The position numbers and the translations under genes are program-made. A stretch of DNA of 64,000 nt from JAPYTK01 sp964401935 (GTDB lineage: Bacteria; Myxococcota_A; Polyangia; Polyangiales; Polyangiaceae), in contig CAYOAL010000037.1 of the NCBI GenBank assembly GCA_964401935.1, forward strand, positions 8,626 to 72,625. The letters are read 5' to 3'. The notes beneath the pieces were generated by a model. It was not told the origin of the DNA, ran no database searches, and saw only the letters and a list, made by a program, of their open reading frames with translations. Positions 50,683 through 58,888 of the stretch are shown in pieces (the first letter of the stretch is position 1; each line of letters starts with the position of its first letter).

Positions 50683-50761
50683 TCCGGGACGCGACGACCC
50701 TGCCGTTTTGGCGCGGCAGGTCAGCTGTAAGCCAGGGCCGCGGCCGGCGTTGTGATCCCGT

Positions 50762-52738
50762 ATGCCCAGCTCCTCTGCCAGCCGCCTCGCCTCCTCTGCC
50801 GGCCGCCTCGCCACGAAGCTCGCCTCCTTCGGCCTCGTCACCGTCGTCGTCGCGTGCACTTCCGCATGTGGCCCAAGCAAGGCCGCCATCGACGTGTCCA
50901 GGGTGGTCCGCGAGTCTACCCGCGAGACGCTCGTGCCCTTCGACTCCGACGACGAGCTCAAGAGCTACGTGAAGAAGCTCGCCAAGGCGCGGCAGACGCG
51001 TGACGAGGCGACCTCCAAGGACTACGCCGCCGCCGACAGCCCTCAGGCCGAGTCCGCGCCCCCACCGTCGGCAGCGCCCGCGGAGTCGGCCGGGGCCGAC
51101 GAGTCCATCACCAACGTGCAAGAGCAAGGGGTGGACGAGGGGGGCATCGTGAAGACCCGCGGTGACCACCTGGTGGTGCTGCGGCGGGGGCGCTTGTTCT
51201 CGATCGACGTGAGCGGCGAGGACCGCAAGCCGATCTCGATGGTGAACGCGTTCCCTAGAGGGCCGCGCGTGGAGACCTGGTACGACGAGATGCTCATCAG
51301 CGGCAACACCATCATCGTGGTGGGCTACAGCTACGGCGCGGGCGGGACGGAGCTCGGCCTCTTCCACATCGATGACGAGGGCCACATCACCCGGCGCTCC
51401 ACCCAGTATCTGCGGTCGGACGACTACTACTCGTCCCGAAACTACGCGAGCCGCCTCCTCGGCGACAAGCTGGTGTTCTACATGCCCCAGCCGCTCTTCG
51501 GATACGGCAGCGACGAGCTCACGCTCCCCGGCTTTCGGCGCAGCCGCGCCGGGGACTGGACCGACATCACCAGCGCCACGCAGATCTACCGGCCCATCCA
51601 GCCCACGGAGTATCCGGTGCTCCACACCGTGGTCACCTGCGACGTGGGCTCCAAGCTCTCGTGCTCGGCGCGTGGCGTGATCGGGCCCTACGGCCGCAAC
51701 TTCTACGTGTCTCAGAGCGCGGTGTACGTCTGGGTGCACGAGGGCCACGGCGGTTACGACGAGGACGGTCAGAAGCGCCGCATCGAGGACGCGCCCGGCG
51801 TGGTGTACCGGCTGCCCCTCGGCGGTGGCGACGTGGGGGCGCTGCGCGTGTGGGGGGTGCCCACCGATCAGTTCTCGTTCAAGGAGACCGACGACAACCT
51901 CCACGTGCTGGTGCGCTCCGAAGGGGGTGGCGACTGGATGTGGAGCCCGGAGGCGAGCGCCGGCAGCGTCGCGCTGATGAGCGTGCCGGTGGCCGGCTTC
52001 ACCACCAAGGTGGGCACCGCGAAGCGCGAGGCTTACACCGAGCTGCCGCACCCGGGGGAGGCCTACGACTTCCAGAACCGCTTCATCGGCGACTACGTGG
52101 TGTATGGCACCGGATCGGGCTGGGGCCACGCCGCCGAGGAGACCTCGCGCAAGGCGTTCTTCCACCCGTACCGTCAGGGGGGAAAGACCCGCACGCTCGC
52201 GCTCCCGCACGGCGTCGATCGTCTCGAGGCCCTCGGGCAGCACGCGATGGTGATCGGCAGCGACGGCAAGAACCTCCACTTCTCCTCGGTGGAGCTCGGT
52301 GAGGTGCCCGCGGTGACGAGCCGCTACGTGCAGCAAGCGGCGAACCAGGGTGAGACACGCAGCCATGGCTTCTTCTTCAAGCCGAGCGGTGCGCGGGACG
52401 GCGTGCTGGGCCTCCCGATTCGCGGAGGCAGCGAGGCGGGTGGTGAGCACTTGGTCCACGGCTCGGCCTCGGTGCTGTTTCTCGAGGTGGACAATCTCAA
52501 GCTAGGCGATCTCGGGAGCCTCGCCGCCCTCTCCCGCAACGACGACGACGCGTGTGTCATGTCGTGCGTCGACTGGTACGGCAACGCTCGCCCCATCTTC
52601 TACAAGCAGCGCGTCTTCGCCCTCATGGGCTACGAGCTCGTGGAAGGCAAGCTTGGCGACGGCAAGATCAGCGAGGTGGGCCGCGTGAACTTCCACCATG
52701 CGCTCGCGAGCAAGAGCAAGAGCGTCCGCGCGAAGTGA
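50762..52738 (+). CDS. Lipoprotein with C-terminal beta-propeller (Beta_propel family)
   Basis: 658 residues. A Ser/Ala-rich N-terminus with a hydrophobic segment ends in VACTSACGPS, a probable lipidation site. A spacer leads to the hallmark of the COG4880/Beta_propel family, ESITNVQEQGVDEGGIVKTRGDHLVVLRRGRLFSIDV, near residue 115. Propeller blades follow with repeated patterns such as GNTIIVVGYSYG, DKLVFYMPQ and VYRLPLGG. Family members are secreted, calcium-associated propellers of unknown function. Long C-terminal strands with two cysteines (CVMSC) end the protein. It follows the sigma-like gene by 79 bp on the same strand. Confidence 0.9.
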   Translation: MPSSSASRLASSAGRLATKLASFGLVTVVVACTSACGPSKAAIDVSRVVRESTRETLVPFDSDDELKSYVKKLAKARQTRDEATSKDYAAADSPQAESAPPPSAAPAESAGADESITNVQEQGVDEGGIVKTRGDHLVVLRRGRLFSIDVSGEDRKPISMVNAFPRGPRVETWYDEMLISGNTIIVVGYSYGAGGTELGLFHIDDEGHITRRSTQYLRSDDYYSSRNYASRLLGDKLVFYMPQPLFGYGSDELTLPGFRRSRAGDWTDITSATQIYRPIQPTEYPVLHTVVTCDVGSKLSCSARGVIGPYGRNFYVSQSAVYVWVHEGHGGYDEDGQKRRIEDAPGVVYRLPLGGGDVGALRVWGVPTDQFSFKETDDNLHVLVRSEGGGDWMWSPEASAGSVALMSVPVAGFTTKVGTAKREAYTELPHPGEAYDFQNRFIGDYVVYGTGSGWGHAAEETSRKAFFHPYRQGGKTRTLALPHGVDRLEALGQHAMVIGSDGKNLHFSSVELGEVPAVTSRYVQQAANQGETRSHGFFFKPSGARDGVLGLPIRGGSEAGGEHLVHGSASVLFLEVDNLKLGDLGSLAALSRNDDDACVMSCVDWYGNARPIFYKQRVFALMGYELVEGKLGDGKISEVGRVNFHHALASKSKSVRAK

Positions 52739-52792
52739 CGCGGATCTCCCGCACGGACGATGGACACCAGCGCACCGCGCCGGACCAGCAAC

Positions 52793-52856
52793 CGACGCGA
52801 TCGGGCGCCGACGCCATCGGGCACCGACGCGAGCGGGCACCGACGGAATCGGGCCG
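52793..52856. repeat. 16-bp minisatellite, four tandem copies, intergenic
   Basis: Four adjoining 16-bp units at 52793, 52809, 52825 and 52841, sharing the pattern CGACGNNANCGGGCNC with one or two changes each. They lie between the 3' ends of the propeller gene and the small membrane gene, a convergent gap of 128 bp. No gene reads through them in a recognised frame. Function unknown. Confidence 0.8.
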
Positions 52857-52866
52857 ATGGATGCGC

Positions 52867-53292
52867 TCAGGTGACCGTGAAGATGAAGCCCGCGACGACC
52901 ATCCAGATCCCGACGCCGATCGCGATGAGCCCCAGCGTACCCTGATAAGGGGCGAGCTTCGTGATCGTCTGGTCCATCTTCTCGTTGGCGGTCGGATCTT
53001 TCACGAACTGCTTGAAGATGCCGACCCCGAGGAGGAGGCCCAGACAGAGCTGCAGCACCCCGCTGGCGAGGAACGTCGCCCAGTAGATGGGCGCGTACGC
53101 GAGCCAGCCGATGCTCAGGACGCTCGAGATGACCATCCAGACGCCCCAGATCGCGCTGATGGCGCCGATCCAGCCCTGAAAGGGCGCGAGCTTGCCGATC
53201 ATCTCCTTGGCGTCAGGGCGACGCGCGACGATGATGCTCGACGCACCCAGTACGCCGAGAACTGCCAACCAGAGCCCACCAACAAGTCCCAT
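52867..53292 (-). CDS. Small four-helix membrane protein with internal duplication
   Basis: 141 residues. The sequence contains a duplicated module: KLAPFQGWIGAISAIWGVWMV (about 35-55) and KLAPYQGTLGLIAIGVGIWMV (about 113-133). Each is a short loop plus a membrane helix. Between them is another helix pair (IYWATFLASGVLQLCLGLLLGVGIF). The arrangement suggests four transmembrane helices with pseudo-twofold symmetry. No named family is recognised. Stands alone between convergent and same-strand neighbours. Confidence 0.82.
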   Translation of the reverse strand: MGLVGGLWLAVLGVLGASSIIVARRPDAKEMIGKLAPFQGWIGAISAIWGVWMVISSVLSIGWLAYAPIYWATFLASGVLQLCLGLLLGVGIFKQFVKDPTANEKMDQTITKLAPYQGTLGLIAIGVGIWMVVAGFIFTVT

Positions 53293-53376
53293 CGAGACTC
53301 CCCTCCGAAGCGTCGCGATCCGCGAGTTTGCGAGTCGTCGCTCTGGCGCCGACGCTACGGCACCTATCGTGTAGAA

Positions 53377-54486
53377 TCAACTTCCTCGCGGTTGGTGAAT
53401 GACCGGAGCGACGGGCCGCACCTTCACCGAGCGCACGTAGATGATCCGTTGGACGTGGGCCGCGATCTCGCTCACGTCGAAGACGAGGGTGAGGCCCAAG
53501 AACCCTGCGTAGCGGCCGAGGTTGTCCATGTCGGGAGGGAGCGGAAGCTCGATCGGGCGGTAGTTCGCCGGCGGGGGGTCAGCTTCGCCGGACGGGCCGA
53601 AGGGCCACCGCCACTCGCGCTGCTCCATTGGCGTGGGAGGTGGCTTGCGCTCCGTTTTGTCCCACCATCGTGACGGCGTCTGGAGATCCGACTCGAGGCG
53701 CACCGTGACGGCGACGCCGCTCCGGTAGTGGTGGCGGAGGGAGAACGTGTGCTCCGCGAGCGCCTTCACGGCGTCGTTCGCCGCCGCTTGCCATCCGTCC
53801 TGCCGCCCGACGTCGAACGCCACTGTGGCGATGCTCGAGACACGACCATCGCTGCCCACGTAGGCGACGAAGGTCCCTGTCGACTCGGATGGCGTGTGAG
53901 GACGAACGGTGGCGGCGAGCGTTGAGGCGATGGTCGTCGCGCCGGGAAAGTCGATCCCGAGCTTACGTTGGTTGTCCTGGCGCCGAAGCGCGTCGTCGAG
54001 AGCTCGCGCGGCCCTCGTGTCGTCGAAGCGCCGCGGGGGCGTCGCGGTGCGTGCAGGGGCGGTTTGCCGGTCGAGCGTCGCGAGACCGTCGCCAGTCCAA
54101 GCGGAGGGCGTGGGTCTCTCGCCGTCCGGGCTCGGCACCGGGTCATCGTCGAGCAGCGGCTTGTCCGGTTCGCGGCGTGGCGCCGGCACTCGTTGCGGCG
54201 TCGCCCGCTCGTGGAGCGCGACAGCGCGGGGCGTTGGCTGCAGGCCCGTCGCGAGCAGGGGAGCGTTGGGAAGTGTTGCGTCGGGGTGCTCGGTGGGGCC
54301 CACGGGCGTCGACGTGGGTGTCGACGAGCGCGAGTCGACGACGGCCACCCTCAGCTCGGGGTCTTGCCGCGCAGCTGTCGCCTGTCCGGTGCCGGCGCGT
54401 CGGGGCATCGAGGGTAGGGGGGTGATGGTCGCTACGTCGCCGAGAGTCAGACCAAGGGTGAGGCCAAGAGCGAGGACACGCTTCAT
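53377..54486 (-). CDS. Exported Pro/Arg-rich protein with TonB-like C-terminal domain
   Basis: 369 residues. MKRVLALGLTLGLTLGDVATI is a probable signal sequence. A disordered Pro/Thr/Arg/Ala-rich stretch of about 160 residues is followed by a domain (about 205-290, STGTFVAYVGSDGRVSSIATVAFDVGRQDGWQAAANDAVKALAEHTF). That domain has the beta-alpha-beta feel of TonB/energy-transducer C-terminal domains. The last part has a hydrophobic segment (YAGFLGLTLVFDVSEIAAHV). Domain call is inference. ATG 54486 opens on the signal sequence; the longer frame adds unrelated residues. Confidence 0.75.
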   Translation of the reverse strand: MKRVLALGLTLGLTLGDVATITPLPSMPRRAGTGQATAARQDPELRVAVVDSRSSTPTSTPVGPTEHPDATLPNAPLLATGLQPTPRAVALHERATPQRVPAPRREPDKPLLDDDPVPSPDGERPTPSAWTGDGLATLDRQTAPARTATPPRRFDDTRAARALDDALRRQDNQRKLGIDFPGATTIASTLAATVRPHTPSESTGTFVAYVGSDGRVSSIATVAFDVGRQDGWQAAANDAVKALAEHTFSLRHHYRSGVAVTVRLESDLQTPSRWWDKTERKPPPTPMEQREWRWPFGPSGEADPPPANYRPIELPLPPDMDNLGRYAGFLGLTLVFDVSEIAAHVQRIIYVRSVKVRPVAPVIHQPRGS

Positions 54487-54720
54487 GGGATGCCCACGTA
54501 ACAAATCCCATGCCCTGCGCACGCAGCGCGATCTCCGGGACTTCTGCGACCGTGACGGTGCCCTCGAGGTGCCACCTGAGGCGGAGCGTGCACGCTCGGG
54601 GGGGCCGGAGGCAGCCCTGTCGAGCAGCCGCGTGGCTCGGCGTGAGGGGTCGCGCGTTGGGACCGCCACGACATCGCGACGGGCTGGAGGACGTGAAGGT
54701 GGGCCCGGGCGACGTGGCTC

Positions 54721-55716
54721 TCAGCGTTCGAGGCGGACCACACCCGCGTCGCCAGCGGCCACGAAGAGGGTGTCGCCGACGAGGAGCACGGCGGTGGGGG
54801 CGGCGTCCTCGCCGAGCACGTCGAGCGTGCGCAACACTTGGGGCGCGGCGGGCGATGACACGTCGACCTCCACCACCCGAGGGGACGGTGAGGAGCCCAC
54901 GACGTAGGCGCGGTCGCCGGCCACGAACACGTCGACGGCCTCGAGCCCGACGTCGAGCGTGGTCATCAGCGTGATGCTGCGCGCCATGTTGGTGCTGAGC
55001 ACCGATAGCCCGCCCCCGTGAGCGGCGAAGGCGTGGGTGGCGCCAAACGCGATCCGCGCCGGCCAGCTCGCGGGCGTGCCTCCCCCCTCGGTGAAGCCGG
55101 CTCCCGGGAGGCCGGCCTCGTCGGCGAAGCCAGGCGGATCGAGGGCGGCGCTCACGACCCCGAACTCGTGGCCGTCCACGTCGTCGCTGAAGTGGGTGGA
55201 CACGAGGGCGAGGCTGCCGGTGGGATCGAGCGCCACGTCGGGGTAGCCGCGGTGGCCTTCGAGCGTGCCGAGCGGGGTGAGGTCGCCGCCGCTCGAATAC
55301 GAGAAGAACGTCATCTCCGACGTGCCCCCGGAGACCGCGACGAACGAGCCGCCGGCCGAGATCCCGCTGTAGGGTCCCACCGCCACCTCGACGTCGGAGG
55401 CCCGCTTGGCGAGGCCTCCGTCGGCGCCGATGGTGAACGTGGTCACGTAGCCGTCGTCGGCGTCGAGCGCGAACAGGATGCCATCGGCGACGGAGAGGTC
55501 GTCGTAGGAGTCGGAGTCGCCGCTCGCCGCGATCGTGGTGCGCACCGCCCCGGTCGTCCCGTCCACCACCTCGAGGCCCTCGCAGCCGCGGGCCACGAAC
55601 ACCACGTCGCCCTCGCTGGCGAGGTTGATCGCCCCCCCGTCGTTGTTGCTCGGGTGCAAGTTGCAACCGCTCGCGACGAGCCCCCACACCACCCAGGTTC
55701 CCGGTCTCTGCGCCAC
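54721..55716 (-). CDS. Lipoprotein with LVIVD-type beta-propeller repeats
   Basis: 331 residues from a GTG start that gives a signal peptide ending VASGC (lipobox). The mature part consists of beta-propeller repeats of the kind 'GDVVFVARGCEGLEVVDGTTGAVRTT', 'FVAVSGGTSEMTFFSYSSGGDLTPLG', 'RAYVVGSSPSPRVVEVDVSSPAAPQVL' and 'GDTLFVAAGDAGVVRLER'. These resemble the LVIVD propeller family found on bacterial surfaces. Follows the VWA-like lipoprotein by 65 bp on the same strand. The frame stays open far upstream, but only because of base composition. Confidence 0.82.
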   Translation of the reverse strand: MAQRPGTWVVWGLVASGCNLHPSNNDGGAINLASEGDVVFVARGCEGLEVVDGTTGAVRTTIAASGDSDSYDDLSVADGILFALDADDGYVTTFTIGADGGLAKRASDVEVAVGPYSGISAGGSFVAVSGGTSEMTFFSYSSGGDLTPLGTLEGHRGYPDVALDPTGSLALVSTHFSDDVDGHEFGVVSAALDPPGFADEAGLPGAGFTEGGGTPASWPARIAFGATHAFAAHGGGLSVLSTNMARSITLMTTLDVGLEAVDVFVAGDRAYVVGSSPSPRVVEVDVSSPAAPQVLRTLDVLGEDAAPTAVLLVGDTLFVAAGDAGVVRLER

Positions 55717-55781
55717 GTGAGCCTTATGCCGCGGGGGGCCGGCGGTTGCACGAATTCCGCGGCGCCGGGCGCGGCGCGCGC

Positions 55782-57596
55782 TCACTCGATCGGTTTCACG
55801 AGCGAGCGCCGCAAGGTGCGGAGGATGGTGTCGACGGCGGGCTTGAAGGCGAAGGCGGGGGAGCTCGGGTTGAAGTCGTCGGTGGTGCAGATCGACGCGA
55901 GCGCGCTGGTGGTGGGCAGCGCCTGGAGCAGGCGGAGCTGCCGGGTGCCGGGGGTAGCGCGACCGAAGCGCTGAATGGCGCCGTAGCTGCCGTCGTCGTT
56001 CTGGCACACGGGGTTGCCGAGCTGCGTCGCCGGCGCGCACTCGCAGGTGTCGTCCTCGCAGAGCAGGGCCTGAGCGAGGGGATAGATGCAGGCGTACTGA
56101 AGCTCCGCGTCGAGCAGGTGCTCGTGGCCGTTGATCGTGTTCGCGTTCGGCGACGGCGCGTCGGGCGGGGCGAGGGCCTCTCCCGTCACCGGGTGCGTGC
56201 CGGTGCGAGGGGTGCGAGAGGGCAGCATGAGGGGGTCGCCTGGGGGCCCCGTTCCGTCGCCGAGCACGCGATCCCAGTCGAGCTCGGCGGTGGGCACGTA
56301 GCCAGCTCCGGGCGACTGGCTGGAGATGGCGATGTCCTGCCAGGGAACGCCGGTGATGGCGGCGATCGTGATCATCGAGGGGCTGCGGCGCTCGCGGAAC
56401 AGAGGGTTCTCGGCTTCCGAGCCGTCGTAGGTGGCCACGCGCGGCGCGGTGAGTCCCTCCACGTAGCGCTCGATGGGATAGAGGAAGTCGATGCCGAAGC
56501 GCCGCTTCTGATCGAAGCATCGCAGGTTGATGGGGTCTTCCGCGGCCGAGAGCGGACCGAGCGCGCAGGTCGGGTCCTCGGGGCAGCCCGCGGGTGTCGC
56601 TGCGCCGCATGAGACGCAGCACCGATCGTCGGGAGCGGTCGCACACTCGCTGCGGGGGCGCGGTAGGTGAAAGAGGCCGCCACCGGCGCTGGCCTGGGCG
56701 ACGAAGTAGTTCCCGCCGCCGTCGAGGATCGAGCAGTCGTCCTCGTCGGTGATGAGCACCACCAGCACGGCGCTGTCGGGTCGCAGGAACGCGGCCCGCT
56801 GCTCGAGCAACACCTGGTCGACGCCGCTCGGGACGGCCACGTCGTTGACGACGGTGATGCGCTCGTAGGGGGAAGGCTCGATGAGGAAGCGGTAGAAGGC
56901 CTCGAGGGGCGCCTCGAAGCCGCAGCCGCGACCCCCCACCCCGTTGACGATCTCGACGAGCTTGGCCTCGAAGCCGTCGCGATCGGAGTCGCCCGGCGGA
57001 TCGGCGTTCTGATCGGGATCCCACACCAAGAACCCGAGGCCATCGTAGGTCGGCACCTGACCCGAGCCGGCGGCGCGACTGAGCAACCGCGCGCCGTCGT
57101 CTTGCTCGGGCCGAAAGCTCGGGCTCGCCGGGCTGCAGGTGTCGGCGCCCCGTCCGCCGAGGCTGGTCGAAATCACGCCGATGTGGATGTCGCGCAGGGG
57201 AGCGAAGTCTCGTTTCCCCACCGCGCAGGTGGCGCCCATGATCGGAGCGTCGACGAGCTGGCCGAGCCCGTTCACACAGCGCGGCTCGAGCAGCCGGTCG
57301 ATGAGGTAGGGGAGGGTCTTGGTGAGGGCCTGGTGCGCGAACGTCGCGGGCGCGGTGTTGTCGATGACGAACAAAACGTCGAGCTTGTCCGACTCGGTGA
57401 GGAGCTCGGGCTCGGGCTCGGGCTCGGGGTCCTCGCCAGCGTCGACCGGTTCGTCGGCGCGGGTCGACGTGCGGCCGCCGCAGCCGAGCGAAGCCAGCGC
57501 GACGACGCCGCCGAACGCGGTCAGCGTGAGCTTGTGGAGGCCGCCGCGTGCGGTGAGCGGGCGGCTCGCGGAGCGTGTTGGCGGCCGCGCCGTCAT
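55782..57596 (-). CDS. VWA-like lipoprotein with degenerate MIDAS
   Basis: 604 residues. Signal peptide ends ASLGC (Cys39), then an acidic Pro/Glu tract. The domain starts KLDVLFVIDNTAPATF, where related proteins have DNSGSM; here the metal-site residues read Asp79-Asn-Thr-Ala-Pro, so metal-dependent adhesion is probably lost or altered. Later 'AVLVVLITDEDDCSILDGG' matches the second half of VWA-like domains. Many cysteines occur (CCVSCG, CAPATQ). Surface-anchored protein of unknown role. The propeller lipoprotein follows 65 bp downstream. Confidence 0.84.
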   Translation of the reverse strand: MTARPPTRSASRPLTARGGLHKLTLTAFGGVVALASLGCGGRTSTRADEPVDAGEDPEPEPEPELLTESDKLDVLFVIDNTAPATFAHQALTKTLPYLIDRLLEPRCVNGLGQLVDAPIMGATCAVGKRDFAPLRDIHIGVISTSLGGRGADTCSPASPSFRPEQDDGARLLSRAAGSGQVPTYDGLGFLVWDPDQNADPPGDSDRDGFEAKLVEIVNGVGGRGCGFEAPLEAFYRFLIEPSPYERITVVNDVAVPSGVDQVLLEQRAAFLRPDSAVLVVLITDEDDCSILDGGGNYFVAQASAGGGLFHLPRPRSECATAPDDRCCVSCGAATPAGCPEDPTCALGPLSAAEDPINLRCFDQKRRFGIDFLYPIERYVEGLTAPRVATYDGSEAENPLFRERRSPSMITIAAITGVPWQDIAISSQSPGAGYVPTAELDWDRVLGDGTGPPGDPLMLPSRTPRTGTHPVTGEALAPPDAPSPNANTINGHEHLLDAELQYACIYPLAQALLCEDDTCECAPATQLGNPVCQNDDGSYGAIQRFGRATPGTRQLRLLQALPTTSALASICTTDDFNPSSPAFAFKPAVDTILRTLRRSLVKPIE

Positions 57597-57736
57597 GACG
57601 GCGCCCCGAGGCGCGCGGTGGTGGGTCGTCGTGACATCGAGACGACTCTAGCAGGACCCCACGAGGCACGCCGCGCCCTCTCAAGGGTGGAGCTTTCCCG
57701 GCGCCGATGCTCGGGGAGGTCATGCTACGCTGAGCC

Positions 57737-57928
57737 ATGCGGTGCCCCATGTGTCGCCGAGATGCGACCGAATCGAGCGCGAAGCCGTTCTGCTCTGCTC
57801 ACTGCCGAGGCCTCGACTTGGGCAACTGGATCGACGAGAGCTATCGCATCCCCGCCGAGCCCGGGGCGTTGGACGTCGCCTTCGAGGTGGACGACGCGCA
57901 CACGCTCGGCGCCGAGGATCTTTCGTGA
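57737..57928 (+). CDS. yacG: DNA gyrase inhibitor YacG-like zinc protein
   Basis: 63 residues. Zinc ligands in CPMCRRD (Cys3, Cys6) and FCSAHCRGLDLGNWIDESYRIP (two more Cys). The DLGxWxxExYxIP motif is diagnostic for the YacG family, which binds and inhibits DNA gyrase GyrB in E. coli. Its stop overlaps the next start (GTGA at 57925-57928). Its usual partners (coaE, pilD) are not nearby. Confidence 0.93.
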   Translation: MRCPMCRRDATESSAKPFCSAHCRGLDLGNWIDESYRIPAEPGALDVAFEVDDAHTLGAEDLS

Positions 57929-58848
57929 GCGTGGCTCCGCGGAGCGTGGGGCTGGTCTCGCTCCTCGGGCCGTGGGTGTGCTCGACGAGCGCCGCGCTGG
58001 CGCAGCCGCCTCCAGAGCCGGTACCCTATCCGACGCCGCCCTCACCCACCGACGAGCCCTATCCCACCCCTCCCACGCCGGGGCCCGGCGCCGTTCCGCC
58101 CGCTCCGGAGCCAGGCACCGCTCCCGAGCCGGCCCCGCCGCCAGCCCCTGCGGGGCCGACCAGCGGTGGCCTGCAAGCCGAGCCGCCGCTCGCCGAGCTC
58201 GGCGACGAGCGCAACGACACCGAGAAGGCCCTCGACGCGTCGGAGAAGAAAGACACGGGGCGTGGGCTCACGTGGTTTTGGATCGAGGCGGAGGGCGGCT
58301 TTCAGCACGTGGGGCTGGAGACGTTCGAGGTCGATCAGTCGAACCTCACCGCGGGCCTCGTGCCCACCGAGGCGAGCGGCGGCTACGTGGGGCTGGGGCT
58401 CGGCGCCCGGCTCCTATTTCTCACCATCGGGCCCCGCGGACGCGTGGGCTTCTTCGAGAACTGGCAGCTCTACAGCGTCGGCGGGGAGCTGGGCTTTCGC
58501 TTCCAGGTGGGCATCGTCGAGCCGCACTTCGAGCTCGGCGGCGGCTACGCGGCCCTGGGCAGCCTCACCGACGCGCTCGGCGGCGTGCCGGACGCCTCCC
58601 GCGTCGACGGTGGCTACGGTCGCGTCAGCGGCGGGCTCGATTTCTTGGTGGGGAGCGTGCTCACGCTCGGGCTTGGTGCGTCGTGGGAGTTCATGGCCCT
58701 CACCCGGCCCGGCATCGGACTCGACGCGATCAATCGCCAGCCCGAGGCGGAGAGCCTCGACGACGCAGAGAAGCAGGCGCTCGCCGCAGAGGGGTCGGGT
58801 TTTGGGTCGGCCATCACCATTTCTGCCAAAGTTGGTCTTCAGTTCTGA
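57925..58848 (+). CDS. Exported protein with Pro-rich linker and probable beta-barrel
   Basis: 307 residues from a GTG that overlaps the yacG stop. Signal peptide ends AALAQPP. A Pro/Glu/Thr linker of about 60 residues leads to a domain of about 200 residues with alternating small and aromatic residues ending VGLQF, typical of outer-membrane barrels (GGYVGLGLGARLLFLTIGPRGRVGFFENWQLYSVGGELGFRFQVG...). Function unknown. Translationally coupled to yacG, which is unusual and may only reflect gene crowding. Confidence 0.8.
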   Translation: MSVAPRSVGLVSLLGPWVCSTSAALAQPPPEPVPYPTPPSPTDEPYPTPPTPGPGAVPPAPEPGTAPEPAPPPAPAGPTSGGLQAEPPLAELGDERNDTEKALDASEKKDTGRGLTWFWIEAEGGFQHVGLETFEVDQSNLTAGLVPTEASGGYVGLGLGARLLFLTIGPRGRVGFFENWQLYSVGGELGFRFQVGIVEPHFELGGGYAALGSLTDALGGVPDASRVDGGYGRVSGGLDFLVGSVLTLGLGASWEFMALTRPGIGLDAINRQPEAESLDDAEKQALAAEGSGFGSAITISAKVGLQF

Positions 58849-58888
58849 CGTGCCTCGGCGGCGTCACCGCTAAGCTGACGAGAGCGTC

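Noticed and set aside
55717..57750. Upstream continuation of the propeller lipoprotein frame
   Set aside because: Open only through composition; it runs across the VWA-like gene in another frame, and the GTG at 55716 gives a proper lipoprotein signal.
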